Shown here piece after piece: positions 1 to 11,417 of a DNA stretch of 64,000 bases. Numbering within the stretch: position 1 is the first letter of the stretch; each line of letters opens with the position of its first letter. Under the pieces are notes generated by a model. It saw only the letters and a program-made list of their open reading frames with translations, ran no database searches and was not told where the DNA came from. This DNA is from Ailanthus altissimus. Lineage: Eukaryota > Streptophyta > Magnoliopsida > Sapindales > Simaroubaceae. The position numbers and the translations under genes are program-made. The stretch covers positions 16,031,501 through 16,095,500 of the forward strand of contig OX327711.1 of assembly GCA_946807835.1 (NCBI GenBank), written 5' to 3'.

Positions 1-212
1 CTGCATATTCAGCTGCATATTGATAGCTTTCATCTAGATTAGAAAATTTGAGCAATTTTAAACCAATTCTAGTTGATAACAATAATATGTTGCTTAAAGA
101 ATACTCAATTTGCTAGCTTTGTGTAAGCATATAATTCGGGGAATTTATTATAGAATTAAAAAGGCATAATATATGAAAATAAAAGAATGAAAAGATCATA
201 ATAAATATATAC
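1..212 (-). other. Intron 1 (partial) of the left S-domain receptor kinase gene
   Basis: On the minus strand the ectodomain exon ends at 213 and a GT donor follows at 212-211. The rest of the window to position 1 is AT-rich, has no open frame and reads as intron. The transmembrane and kinase exons would lie beyond the left edge. Confidence 0.75.
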
Positions 213-1524
213 CTAGCTCAACTGCATCAACTCTAATGAAAAACTCTTGCCCATCTGCATACTTCCTTATATCTTTTAACTCACCAAACCAAACTATGCA
301 CCCATGTCCATCATCATTAATATCTGTAGTAGCATATCCTGTGCAGCTACAACTCTTTAAGCACTCTCTCTCACACTCCTTTAAGCTCATATTGCCATAA
401 GCTGCAGATCGCCTGGCATCCGGCAACTTCAAGCCTTCCAGTCTCACAAATCCCTCTCCTTCACCCTTGCCACAGCCGTTGAACTTCCTCTTTTCCTTAC
501 AATTTAGGTTCCAGTCCTGAGGATACAACGGCTCAAATCCTGGCAGACAAGCACAGTGCACCATGGTATCTGCATTGCAGATTGCATTCGCACCACAAAG
601 AGCATACTCATCACACAAGTCTTGTGGCCCCATCCAGATTTTCATCCATGTTTTGTTCTCATGCCATATTTGTCTCTGCTGCGTTCCCATTGGGCCCACA
701 GAAAAAATAGAAAAAACAGATCCGTTTCTTGATGACATTTCTCCATACACTTCATTTTCATTGTCTACAAAGTTGTAGTTGTAAATATCAATCTGTTTGG
801 AGTAATCTACCTTCTGACTTTGAAGCTTGCTTTTTACATCAGGTAAACCACTCAGTTGGCGACCATTCCAAGGCCCACAGCGCCAGTACGGAACCGAGCC
901 CTTATACAAGAAGTATTGAGGTGAGCCCTGATGGTCCAAACTACTGTAGAATTCCCCTGGCGCTGGATCATCACTCGACTTCCAGGAAGTTATAACATGT
1001 TTTAGGCCAGTTCTACGGTTGAATCCAAATTTCATACCAGGCAGAATCGTGTCCGTAGGGTAATCAAAGCTCTGCCACATTATGGTTCCTGTCTCACCCT
1101 TTTCGTTTTCAGTTACCAAAACCAGATTTCCTGGATCCAAGAGTTTTGCTATTGAATTTGTTGTTGGCACCGAAACATTTGTAGACCAAAGATTAGTGTA
1201 GTCGTTACCATCAACGACGGCAAGATTTCCATCTTCTGCAATCTTGAAAATACCCGCAGAGTTCTTAATTGGATTTTCTCTGTTGGCCACCCAAACAACT
1301 GTTTGTAAGGAGACTTTGTTGAACCATATTCCAACGTAGCGGAATTGAGACTTGCCTGGGCTGAAGAAGCCTAATCTGAAGTTTCCATCAGAGGACACAA
1401 TACTTTCACCATTTTTATCCTGGATAAACTGGTTTTTGCTTATTGTGTCAACTGCACTGAATGTATGAAAGAGATTAAATATCAGCAGCAGTGCTGAGAT
1501 ATAAGGAACTCTCTTACAGCTCAT
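213..1524 (-). CDS. G-type lectin S-receptor-like Ser/Thr kinase, exon 1 (gene 5' part only)
   Basis: This is the ectodomain exon of an SD1-type receptor-like kinase, a plasma-membrane protein expected to sense an extracellular ligand. The exon holds 437 codons plus one base, the usual phase-1 end for this family. Residues 1-24 form a signal peptide with a hydrophobic ALLLIFNLF core. A bulb-lectin domain follows at about 25-155 (WVANRENP near 78, WQSFDYPTD at 150-158). The S-locus glycoprotein region spans about 200-310, with RCGPWNG at 215-221 where the family usually has RSGPWNG. A cysteine-rich EGF-like segment lies at 304-330 and a PAN domain at about 345-430 (CERECLKSCSC). The start was chosen because the signal peptide begins directly at this ATG. 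No stop interrupts the exon. Reading into the intron adds only a few codons before a stop. The transmembrane and kinase exons are outside the window, so kinase function cannot be judged. Confidence 0.93.
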
Positions 1525-2390
1525 GAAGGTATGTCCCTGGACTGATTAGCTATGGCTGTGCCTTGTTTATTAACAACTGGTCTCGATTTGTTTCATGATA
1601 TTTTGGAAGAATTTCACAGTGAGAATTCACCTTAGGTAAACGAGAGAAAAAGATAATTAAATTCATTTAGAGTGCTTAATGAATCATTGCTTGCGCCTTT
1701 GTGTTTGTCTGTTCTTTCACGGCATTGTTAACTGTCAACCCAAAAACAAAATTCTGAGTCATATTGATTTTAACACTTTCAATACAACTGTCTCATATGT
1801 GAGGATAATAAAAGAAATCAAAATGGTAGCACAAAGCTTAACAAACCGTTGCACATTAATCCTCCCATGACAGAGAAAGGGTCCTAACTGAGAAAAAAAA
1901 TGGTTCTGAAGATCGAATAGGCAACTGACTGGACGCATTAAGACAAACAATACACATTGAAAACATTACAATCAAATACGTGATTATGCAAACAGAAGAA
2001 ATAAAAAAATGTTGCCGGCAGTAATCATTTTTGTAGACCAATGATTATTTTGCTAGTTTGGAGAGGCTGCTTGGGCCTTGCTTCTGAAGTGTGATGTTTA
2101 ACAAGTGGGCGACCTTTAGACGATCAACAGTAAAGCCACCTAAAAAATGGCCCCACCTGTGGTTAGTGAAAGAAACCATGACCGTGACAAGATATCCATA
2201 CATTCCATTGAATGTGGCAAAAGTCTTATTCCAAGTTGAGTTTTTTTAAGATAAGAAATCTGACTTTCTTACATGATATTGGCATGGACAAAGCTGTGAT
2301 GCTAAAAGAGTTAAATTATGCGTTAGGAATGATTTATTCAATATATATGGTATGAGCTCTAATCATTTGGGTTTTGTTTTCACATAATTT
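1525..2390. other. 5' flank of the left receptor kinase gene; no gene seen
   Basis: This is the upstream side of the minus-strand gene that starts at 1524. I see no convincing TATA box in the first 100 bases and no coding potential. The short open frames here are AT-rich and match nothing I recognise. Confidence 0.5.
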
Positions 2391-2533
2391 TCCTTGCCTT
2401 CCATGAAAGGATACTTGGATAAACAGTTATTAAAAAGACTGCCAAGAATTCAAGATAATTTTTCCTTGCCTTCCATAAAAGGCTACTTGGATAAACATTT
2501 ATTGAAAAGACAATGCCAAGAATTCAAGATAGA
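2391..2533. repeat. Tandem duplication, two copies of about 71 bp
   Basis: The string TCCTTGCCTTCCAT begins at 2391 and again at 2462. Both copies continue through AGG..ACTTGGATAAACA and end in CCAAGAATTCAAGATA. The copies differ at several positions, so the duplication is not recent. Confidence 0.85.
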
Positions 2534-2884
2534 AATTATCTGATATGTGCAAGACTTGATCAAGTTAAGTGGTAGTTGCTGAAAGGTGGTGCAAGACTCG
2601 GTCAAATTACATGGTTAAGTTGAGTTGAATCTATATTAATTTGTTAGCTGAATAAGCTACTGATCTTTAGCAGGTTATGTTTCTTATTTTTAATCTTAGT
2701 TGTTATATTTACTTTGCTATTATGAAGTATTATAAGGTTATAAATAGCTCAAGAATATGGAATAAAATGGGCATTCAAAATTTAAGCAAAGACTTTACTC
2801 ATTTTTCTTTTTCATTGAAGTTCCCTGCAAAATCTCAAGAAATTATCTTGTTACCCTTGAACTTCCTGGAAAATTTCTTTAGAG

Positions 2885-2952
2885 CACCTTATGTGTCTCT
2901 TTCCTCATTCGTTAATTACACCTTATATGTCTCTTTCCTCTTTTGTTAATTG
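2885..2952. repeat. Tandem duplication, two copies of 34 bp
   Basis: CACCTTATGTGTCTCTTTCC starts at 2885 and is repeated with one early change at 2919. Both copies end in GTTAATT. It lies inside an open frame (2677-2949) that has no recognisable product. Confidence 0.8.
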
Positions 2953-3804
2953 CTTCTTTGAAGAACAAGACCGTTCTCCTATAAAAGAAAATATTCTAAC
3001 ACTCAAGTCGGTCTCTAGTTGAAGAAATGGATCTTCTTTCATATTTGAAAGCTATAATAATCGCCTCTTGTTCAGGTCTGCGCTTTTGCCTAGAAACTCA
3101 AAAATATCATCGTGATTAGACATTTTTTAGTTTCAAAATAGAAGCCTTTTTAACGAAGGCATGATCTTCTTAGAATTAGATACGTGGTGCTCATTAGTTA
3201 GTTAGTAAAAAAAAGTGTCTTGCATGCCTCTTATGTAAGGGCACACTCCTTCACTTTTAAGGGGCATCTATAAGGCCTAATATTTAAATTGGCTTAACGA
3301 GCTTACACCACTTAAGAATGATCATGGGCCTTTTTAGAAAGAAAGTTGACCTAAAAAAATAAAAATTAGTTCTAACATCCTAGCATGCAACCCTATATCA
3401 TTAGAAGATCTAGACCTGAATCTATAGACAAGTAAAACTCGACTAATTGATTTCGCGGGTATTTCCTCAGCAGGTAAGGAAATACACGAGAATGGGAAAA
3501 CAAGTTTGAAATATGATTCTTTCTTCTTTTTTGATTATAATTATTGAATCCAGTTATGATTATAAATCCAAATTCAATATTGTTTATTCAAAATAAACTA
3601 CATTATGCATTCTCAAAAATTCTATTTCAAATTTAGTTTCACCACTATATAAGTTTATTATTTCTCATTGATTATTCATTTAATTCATTCTAATCACTCT
3701 TGAGCTTTAGGAATATTCTTTGAGAGCATCCCATGTATCCTCTTAGCTTAGAAACACTCCCTTGTAAAAAACCAAAGTCATTCCTTATTTATGTTACTCT
3801 TTCT
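2953..3804. other. Unassigned AT-rich DNA
   Basis: No gene or element boundary can be supported. Near 3725-3745 the minus strand reads AAGAGGATACATGGGA, which matches the presumed polypurine tract next to the LTR at 13423-13440. This may therefore be the debris of another copy of the same retroelement family. Confidence 0.4.
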
Positions 3805-4205
3805 TGACAGGACCCGACCCGAGCCCTCCTCGAGAATCGAGGCGGATCCTGCAATGACATGTGACTAACATACTCTTTACTCATACATATGATATAATGA
3901 GGCTATTTGCCTCAACAAAAAGTGTACACATGTACTCCAATATACAAAACGGTTGTATTAAAAATATATAAAATATATATATAGTTATCCACTCACAAAT
4001 GTGCGCTAATCCTGAGCTAGGTCTGGATTTGAGATCTACCCGCTATCGGTACACCTCCTATATCATAGGATATAAAAATATATCATTAGTACCGATATGT
4101 ATTATAAATATTAAAAAATAAATATTCTAATATCGTAAAACTATTACCCGCTAAATCATTGGGTATAACTCTAACTACCCAAATTAATTTCCTGAAATTT
4201 CCTAT

Positions 4206-4376
4206 TTATTTTCTTTTTCTTTCTCTTTCTCTTTCTCCTTCTCTTTCTCTTCTCGGTTTCTTTTCTTCCTTTCTCTTTTTCCTTTCTTTTTTTTCTTCTT
4301 TCTTTTCTCTCTTTTCTCCTTCTCTCGGCTTTCTCTTCTTTCTTTCTCTGTTTCGTTTCTTCTTTTGTTTTAAATT
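4206..4376. repeat. CT/TTTC-rich simple repeat
   Basis: This is a pyrimidine-rich run of CTTTCTTTCTCTTT type. On the minus strand it gives an artificial Lys/Glu/Arg-rich open frame that should not be annotated as protein. Confidence 0.9.
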
Positions 4377-4406
4377 CTTTCTTCTTAAATGAAGAAAGCA
4401 AAACAA

Positions 4407-4429
4407 ATATATATATATATATATATATA
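4407..4429. repeat. (AT)n microsatellite
   Basis: About eleven AT dinucleotides in a row. A similar run is present at about 7718-7742. Confidence 0.95.
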
Positions 4430-4679
4430 AATGGCCACCGCTTAATTCTTTCTTCTCTCTTTTTTTTTCTTTTTTTTTTTTTGGTTACCACTAACCAATA
4501 TATATATACTACACATGTATTACATCTCTTCTCTAAAAAAAAACCATCATTCAATTTCCTGGAAATGCCCTTTAGTATAAAAATGGTTCAAAGTGTGAGT
4601 TCTATCCCTATTGATGAATTGAAAATGACTTATCAAATGCTTAAAGATATAAAGATTAAAGTTCTTCTCCACAAGGATC

Positions 4680-6586
4680 TATTGGGAATAGTATTTATGT
4701 GCCATTCAAATTGTTGTATGAATGTTTTTATTTAATATTTATATAATAAGCATTTCTTTTATTTGTCAATTATTATTATTTATATGGTGAAAGGCTTGTA
4801 ACATTTTTGGACATTGTAAATCTAAAAGAGTTTAGATCTTATCTAAAAGAGTTTAGGTCGACGCTAAGAGTTAGCAATTTTAAAGAGTTAAAACCTTGTT
4901 GAAACTAGGACAAAGACCTACAAATATTATAGTAATAATATAGTTACAAAGAGCTTGTAAATGGTGCTAAGAAATGTCATTGTGCAATATATTCTCAAAA
5001 TATGGTTCCTTATCTATGGTTACCGACATGGATCGATCGGTATTTCTTTCGGATCAGTGTATATCTATATCTAGATTGTCCAGATGATTAGTCTTAGTAG
5101 ACTATGAGTTTAGTAGAAGTCCGCATGGATATGCAGGTATTTAATAAGGACTGAATACTAAACAAACTCACGAAAACCTCCAATAAACATCCCATGAAGC
5201 CGTCAATAGAGAGTTTTCTTAAGTTGAGAAGTATTCGTGATCTTTTGACCAGAATACCATGGTGAAATTGTGAGTAATCCATCATACTTTAGTTCCACGC
5301 ATGTCAGAGACCTTTCATGGTTTGATCACTAAGTGTCGTTGAGTGTATTCCGATGCTTATAGAGTACGGTGTGTGTAGATATAGGATCTATCAGCTAATG
5401 TAGGTGAGTTGAATATCCAAATACTCTAAAAACATATTTCAGAAAGTCTTATAGTCATAAGCATTAACCCCAAAAAAAGAGTTTTCTATTAGGGTTAAAC
5501 AATATCGCAAAAACGTTTGCAGATATTATTTACGAAAATACATATTTGGAGATAAGTTTACAGATGAGCATATAGAGATTTGACGATTATAATCTATATC
5601 TCTGCTCCTCTAGGATATAGATGACGGATGGATTATACGAATATGATTAACCTTAACTTGTATGGTTTAACGCTCCATTTTGAAATATCCGTAACGTGTG
5701 TATGGGACATTATTTATAGACCTATGAAAATGTTTCATAAGATAAACTAAGGTGAACCTAGAGAGTCTCACAATATAAAGTGTACTCGTTGAGCACGATG
5801 GTAGCAGGATGGATCGTATAGACCAATCCGAAAAGGTTTTGGAATGCGGGATATATTTTAAGACTAATCTGGAGAGTAGGAAATATAGTTTTTAAATGTT
5901 GCAAACAAATCCCTATTGCATAAAAAAGTGCAAATGCACATATGGCATCCATGCATGGCCATTTATGTGACAAATGGCAGCATTTATGGACATACATGTG
6001 ACAAATGTCATCCTTGCAAAGTGTTTATATGGATAACATAAGTGACATTTGTCACTCATTCATAGCCAAACATGGATACATGTTAGACATGTGTCTACAA
6101 AATGTCTAAGGCTATTTAAAAATAAAGAAAATAAGTTTCATTTGAATTGAATTCATTTTATGAATAAAAATGCCATGCAAAAGAGAAGAGAAAATGCAAA
6201 CTTTTTCAAAGTTGCATTTAGGTCCAAAACACTATTTTAAGCATTTGATGCTTCAAGTAGTTCAAGTATGGAATTTATTTTGATTTTTTCCATAAACTAT
6301 ACATCAAATGCTATCATTCTAGCTACTCTAATCTCATTAATCATTGAAATTTAAAATTGCTTAAGAGAAGACTTCATTGTGAGCTCAATAAGATTCAAAG
6401 TTTATCAATATTCACTTAATCGTCTATAACGGTATGTATTCGATTCTAGTACTATTTTTGATTCAATTGTAGTATGTATATATTGATTATATTATTTTAT
6501 TCCCTTGCATAATGTATATTGGATATGCATTTAAAATTTTTCAATAAGTACACAATTACATACATATACCCTAAAACACATTAACA
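4680..6586 (+). mobile_element. Probable solo LTR of a Ty1/Copia family
   Basis: The first 400 bases are homologous, in reverse orientation, to 18550-18090, and the first 170 bases to 17193-17020. Those are the LTR ends of the Copia remnant at 17020-18550. The start reads TATTGGGAATAG against TGTTGGAGTTAG there, and the copy ends in CATTAACA at 6586. GGATC precedes it (4675-4679) and GGATT follows it (6587-6591), a 4-of-5 match to a target-site duplication. No primer-binding site follows the right end, which favours a solo LTR over a 5' LTR. Confidence 0.55.
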
Positions 6587-8310
6587 GGATTTCCATAAAG
6601 AACCTAGAGCTAGAAAACCATGAGAACTCTCTCTTTTTAGGAAGCATTTAAAGTGTTTTATGTTTCCTATTTCTCTTATTATCTGTGAATTATTTTCATG
6701 TCATAGGATTATCCTCTCTTTAAGATCACCCCAAAACTTTTTAATTACTATAGGATGTGATAATCGTAAGACATATGATGAACTCGCCTTTCTACTTTAC
6801 CCTATATAATGTTTTCCTCACCTAAAATTTAATATGTTTTAAACAAAACTACTTCAGGCAACCAAAGATAAGAAAGAAGTTCTTTGAAGACTTTGAAAGT
6901 AAATGGATTGGTATCAAGGAGAGTGCAGTAGTTATCAACGGTATTTGGAAGCAACCATAGCTTCTATATGAAGTAAACATGTCTTTTGGTGTGTATGATT
7001 GAAAAACTACCATTAGTTTTTCGTCTACCCTAGGAAGAGAATGATTTTTGCAAAAATTCTTTTAGAATGACCCATCTAACCATAAGCACATCCACTCCCC
7101 ATAAATATTGTAGAAGTATTCAAAGTTAGAGATAGTGTGTTATCTCATGTGCACTCTTATAATGGAAAAAGGGTTATGGATACTGACCCTTCCAGATCTG
7201 ACTATTAAAATGAGTACTCCCTTCGATTTAAGGGCTTTTCATCATTTTGTTCTATTCAGAGAGTTCTTGCCTTTGGAGGAGTTGTTTCTAAATGGGGAAC
7301 CTTCATTCGAGAAAGACATATTTATTTCTCTTTCTTATAAGAGATTTTTATTGAAAATTAATGAGTCTCAAATTTTTTTTCCTAATCTGTGTTTTGTTTT
7401 ATGTTTATTTCTCATCTTTTCTTTAATCTAACATTTCATATTTTGGTTCCTAAATAGTTGCATCTATAGAAGAAGTTAAGCTTTTGAGGAAGGGGAAGTG
7501 GTTGATTACACGTTAGCTGGCTCATTTCTAGTATTGGTGGTTTGATTGCAATTGAAAAGAAAGTGGGCTAAGGTAAGTGATGTTCTAATTGTTATCTTGT
7601 AGATCTGATTTTGTTTGTGGGTCCTCAACCATAAGCATTCCGTTCGAAGATGAGGATTTTTACCTCTATTCTTGTATAATTCTGGGAAGAATAAGGTGAT
7701 TTAATTAATAAAATGATTTATATATATATATATATATATATTGCTCTCTTTGTATTAAGATTATTTTGGTTTCTTTGTTGAAGCTCTTCAATCCTTCATA
7801 GAGGAACTTTAACAATAATTTTACTATAATAAACTACTACAGTAACTTTGTTGTAATACTCAGTGCCACAATGCTAACACAACTAGAAAAATGAAGAAGA
7901 GTCAAAATTTGAGTGTCACAGTGTTGGACACTAAGAACTAAATCCAAAAACCTTAAACTGGACTTGTACATGAAGTTTTACTCGAAATAAATGACTAAAG
8001 CCCATAAACAAAATATCAAAAAACCTATTTCAATAACAAAGAATGGAATAGAAGAGAGAGCATAAGAGAAAAAGCTTTTAAAGAGCTATAACAACTTTTG
8101 GAGAATCAAAAAGTCTAAAAGAGATTTTAATAAATTAGTTTTATTTCTTCAACTCTTTATCATACTAGTTTTTGTGATTTTTATAATTTTTTTTCTTAAT
8201 GAGCTATAAAACTCTTTATTTCATCTTGAACTAATTTCTTTATCTATAATTATAATTTGAACTCAATATATAACTTGAATCATTAGTTATAATTCAATAT
8301 AGAATATGTT
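6587..8310. other. Unassigned AT-rich DNA
   Basis: It contains an (AT)n run at about 7718-7742 and one 98-codon open frame (7135-7431) that resembles no family I know. The frame has several hydrophobic stretches and no upstream context. I see no splice structure, so I do not call a gene. Confidence 0.5.
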
Positions 8311-8687
8311 CAATTTATTCTATGTTTAATATTTTCTAATTACTTGATCAATAATTAGATTGTAATAAGAGCCATAATAAACTTGAAAAAAAAAAAGAAT
8401 TTAGGTGTTAGCCTTGAATAAATTGATATATGATCAAAGTGTAAAAATTTATTTTTCATATGAGATAAAAATATACTCACATGGCATATATAATTTTTCA
8501 ATTTATTCTATGTTTAATATTTTCTAATTACTTGATCAATAATTAGATTGTAATAATAGCCATAATAAACTTGAAAAAAAAAAAAGAATTTAGGTGTTAG
8601 CCTTGAATAAATTGATATATGATCAAAGTGTAAAAATTTATTTTTCATATGAGATAAAAATATACTCACATGGCATATATAATTGAT
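8311..8687. repeat. Recent tandem duplication, two copies of 188 bp
   Basis: CAATTTATTCTATG begins at 8311 and again at 8499. The copies appear identical except for one substitution near the middle (AAGAGCC against AATAGCC) and one extra base in an A-run. This is far less diverged than the other repeats in the window, so the duplication is young. Confidence 0.93.
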
Positions 8688-11417
8688 AGAGAATCTAATA
8701 TTAGTGAGTTTTATTTTAATCTGATTATCATATGAATATAAGTAATTGATTAGGCAAAATAGTTTCACTAAACCATCGAAAGAGACTTGTGAAAGTATTA
8801 AGCTCAGGACAATAATTCATATTGATGAATTAACTTTAAATGAATAATTGAGATAAAAGTGAAACATTGAGAAATAGTTGTAGTCCTAGGCTATTTATAA
8901 TTGGTGAATTATATCTAATTTCTCTGCTCTATTTTACTTTATTTTGTTTTTTTATTTGATTTAGGTTTTATGGGTCTAAATACTTAGCTTGTTTGAAAAA
9001 AGAATAGGAAGACATAATTTTAGCACTTAACAAAGTTAATATAATTTTTTATAGAAACAATACTCTACTCTTATTATATTACTTGTTTGCGATAGCATGC
9101 ACTTTCAATTTTATTCAACACAATAAAACTTCCAAATGTGTTAGTTGATTTCTTTCTGCCAAGGAAGCCCAAGACCAAGTGGAAAGGTTCCAAAAGTGTG
9201 CCTAGTAATGTAGAAGCTTCTTCGGCCAAGAAAATGAGATCAGGGCCGTTATTGGCTACTGCTGAAAGTAGTAGAGTCCCTTAAGTGGTTCCAGAAGAAT
9301 GCCAAAGATTCTTATAGTTGTATTAGAGGTTCCTATAGTTGTACCAAAAGTTTCGCAGGTGGTGTTTGAGCCTGATGTTGGGATGTCTGGTTCTAAGGTC
9401 CTGAAGCTATTATTGAGGAGGTTGCTCATAATGTTCCTTTAAAACAAGCTACTAATATTATCTAATACCAAAATATTTTATTATTTTGGTATGCTTCTTT
9501 TTTTTATTTCTATCATTTATAAAAATTTCTTCTCTCTCCTCTCTCTTTCTCTCTCTCTCTCTTTAACTTCCTTTGTGAATTTAGTGTTTTAATTCTTAGA
9601 TTTTTATCGATTCTTAAAGGTTTCACTTTTGTAAAGCAACCTATCGAAATAAGTAACTCGAAAAGTCCCGAGGGCCTTACTCTTACCCACCCCCCTCTCT
9701 CAAATGAGTGGAACCAGAGAGAGAAAAGGAAAAAAAAGGCAAGTACCAATAAAGGGATGACTTTAAAGTTTTTGTTGCCTCATTCACCATTATGTCATCT
9801 TTGGAAGTTTTCAGATGAATTTGCTCTCCCTTTTTGGAAAGGGGAAATAGGTGTTTATATTTGAGAGTCAACCATTTTAAGGGTAAATGAGGAAAGTGTG
9901 ACCATAGTACTAGAAAAACTTTTTATATAGGCTAATTTAGCCTTAATCTCTAGTATGCGAGCAAGTGACAGAGAGCATGTAAGTTATACTCCCATACTCA
10001 AGGTAAGTAGTACTGAATTATGTTTTAAAAAGCTTGTTTATTTAGTTGTTTTTAAGTTGCATTTTTTTTTTTTGGTGGTTTTGTAAGCTTTGCAGGATAG
10101 TTGCTCACTATGGAAGCTTATAGTAAAAAGCTTCATAATGTTAAGCAAGAAACTAGTTAGCTGCGGAAACAGGCCAATATAGCTTTAAAGAAGAAGCATT
10201 CTTGCATGGATGCAATTTTATGCTGAATGCAGATCTCTATTGGTTAAAAGAGGAGAATCAAAGGCTTCATGTTAAATTAAAGGATGCTTGAGGGGGAAGT
10301 ATGTTTTGTTAAGATTTTGAGCCTGTATATGGAAAGCTAAATAAGGTTTGACGAGTAAATATAGAGCTCGTGAAGGAAAAGAATAAAGTCCAATTAAGCA
10401 TTATGAGGATCGAATGTCCTTCCTAAAGAGGGAAAGTACAATACTTGAAACAATGGAATGGCATCTTCAAAGTTGAGGTGCAGAAGCTGTAAGAAGGAAA
10501 AGATTCCTTTGAAAGTTTAGTATGTCAACTTCAAGAGTAGCTATCAATAATGAATGTGGAGTTGCTGACTATGCATAGTAATCTGAGAGGTGCAATGAAT
10601 CGTGCTACTATTGGTGCTAATCTATTTAAGTTGATAGAGGCGAAAGTTTCCTAACTAAGTAAACTAGTAGATGATTTGCATGTGTCTTTGGAGATATCCT
10701 AGTAGGAATTTTTTGCAACGTAGGTAGATAAAGAAGTGTTAATAAGTCATGGAAAAAGAATTGGTTGTGGTTAAGGAAGTGTTTAGTCAAGAAGTGTGCA
10801 TAACATATGCACATAATTTTCGACAAAGATTTCATGATAGTCTTGATCTAGCTGTTTATAAGGAGTCTCCTAGTAATTTTGATGTAACTTGTGGCTTTTA
10901 TAAAGGTTAGTCCATGGAGCATTATAATAATGATGGTCATTAGATCAATTATAACTTAGATGGGGAAGGGTTTACAGAAGCAAATTTGGATGTGATAGAG
11001 CTTCCTTTGAAATCTACGGATGAATTTTTTATATTATGCATCCTCCTTTTATACAAAGTTTTGATTAACGAAAGAAAAAAAAATGTTGCTAAAGTTGTTT
11101 CTTTTTCGTTTTGCTGATTGTATGCATGCTTTAAGATATTGAATGTTATTTTTAATAGGTGTTTGGTTTTGTTTATAAGTGATATTTATGTGTATGTCCC
11201 AGTTTCATGCATAGTTGCCTATAGTGGGGGACTGTTGGTTTAGATACTGTGACCCATTTCACTTAACGGTGCTTGTCTTTCAAATTTGGGTGTTATAGTA
11301 CTTTATAAAAAGAAGTCTTAGTGTATATGAGTGTTTCCAATGTTAGACATTGAGAGGCTCACAAAGGTATTTCCATGGTTTAGATGTTTTAACCTATCTT
11401 CGCTTAAGAAGGCTTGC
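8688..11417. other. Unassigned degenerate DNA, possibly old retroelement internal sequence
   Basis: Broken plus-strand frames rich in Lys, Glu and Gln appear at 9120-9460 and 10100-10900 (for example MEAYSKKLHNVKQ near 10109). They look like a decayed coiled-coil or gag-type protein, but no diagnostic motif is visible. A (CT)n run lies near 9535-9565. A short phrase around GGTTTAGAT is repeated at about 11235 and 11378, just before the next LTR. Confidence 0.35.

Larger units (their letters stand above)
3805..4545 (-). mobile_element. Truncated Ty3/Gypsy (Tekay/Del-like) LTR fragment
   Basis: The segment 3805-3960 matches 11418-11560, and 3960-4540 matches 12848-13340. Both therefore derive from the LTR of the minus-strand element at 11418-17020. 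Relative to that LTR this copy lacks about 1.29 kb of middle sequence. Its left end, TGACAGGACCCGACC, is an LTR terminus on the minus strand. The right end is cut off before the LTR start seen at 13422. A CT-rich simple repeat (4206-4376) and an (AT)n run (4407-4429) lie inside it. Confidence 0.65.

Noticed and set aside
2677..2949. 90-codon plus-strand frame upstream of the left kinase gene
   Set aside because: Contains a 34-bp tandem duplication, is Phe/Ser/Leu-rich and matches nothing I know.
4171..4554. 127-codon Lys/Glu/Arg-rich frame on the minus strand and a Phe/Ser/Leu-rich frame opposite it
   Set aside because: Both are translations of the CT-rich simple repeat and the AT microsatellite; no domain.
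7135..7431. 98-codon plus-strand frame in intergenic DNA
   Set aside because: No recognisable motif, AT-rich codons, hydrophobic tail, and no splice or promoter context.
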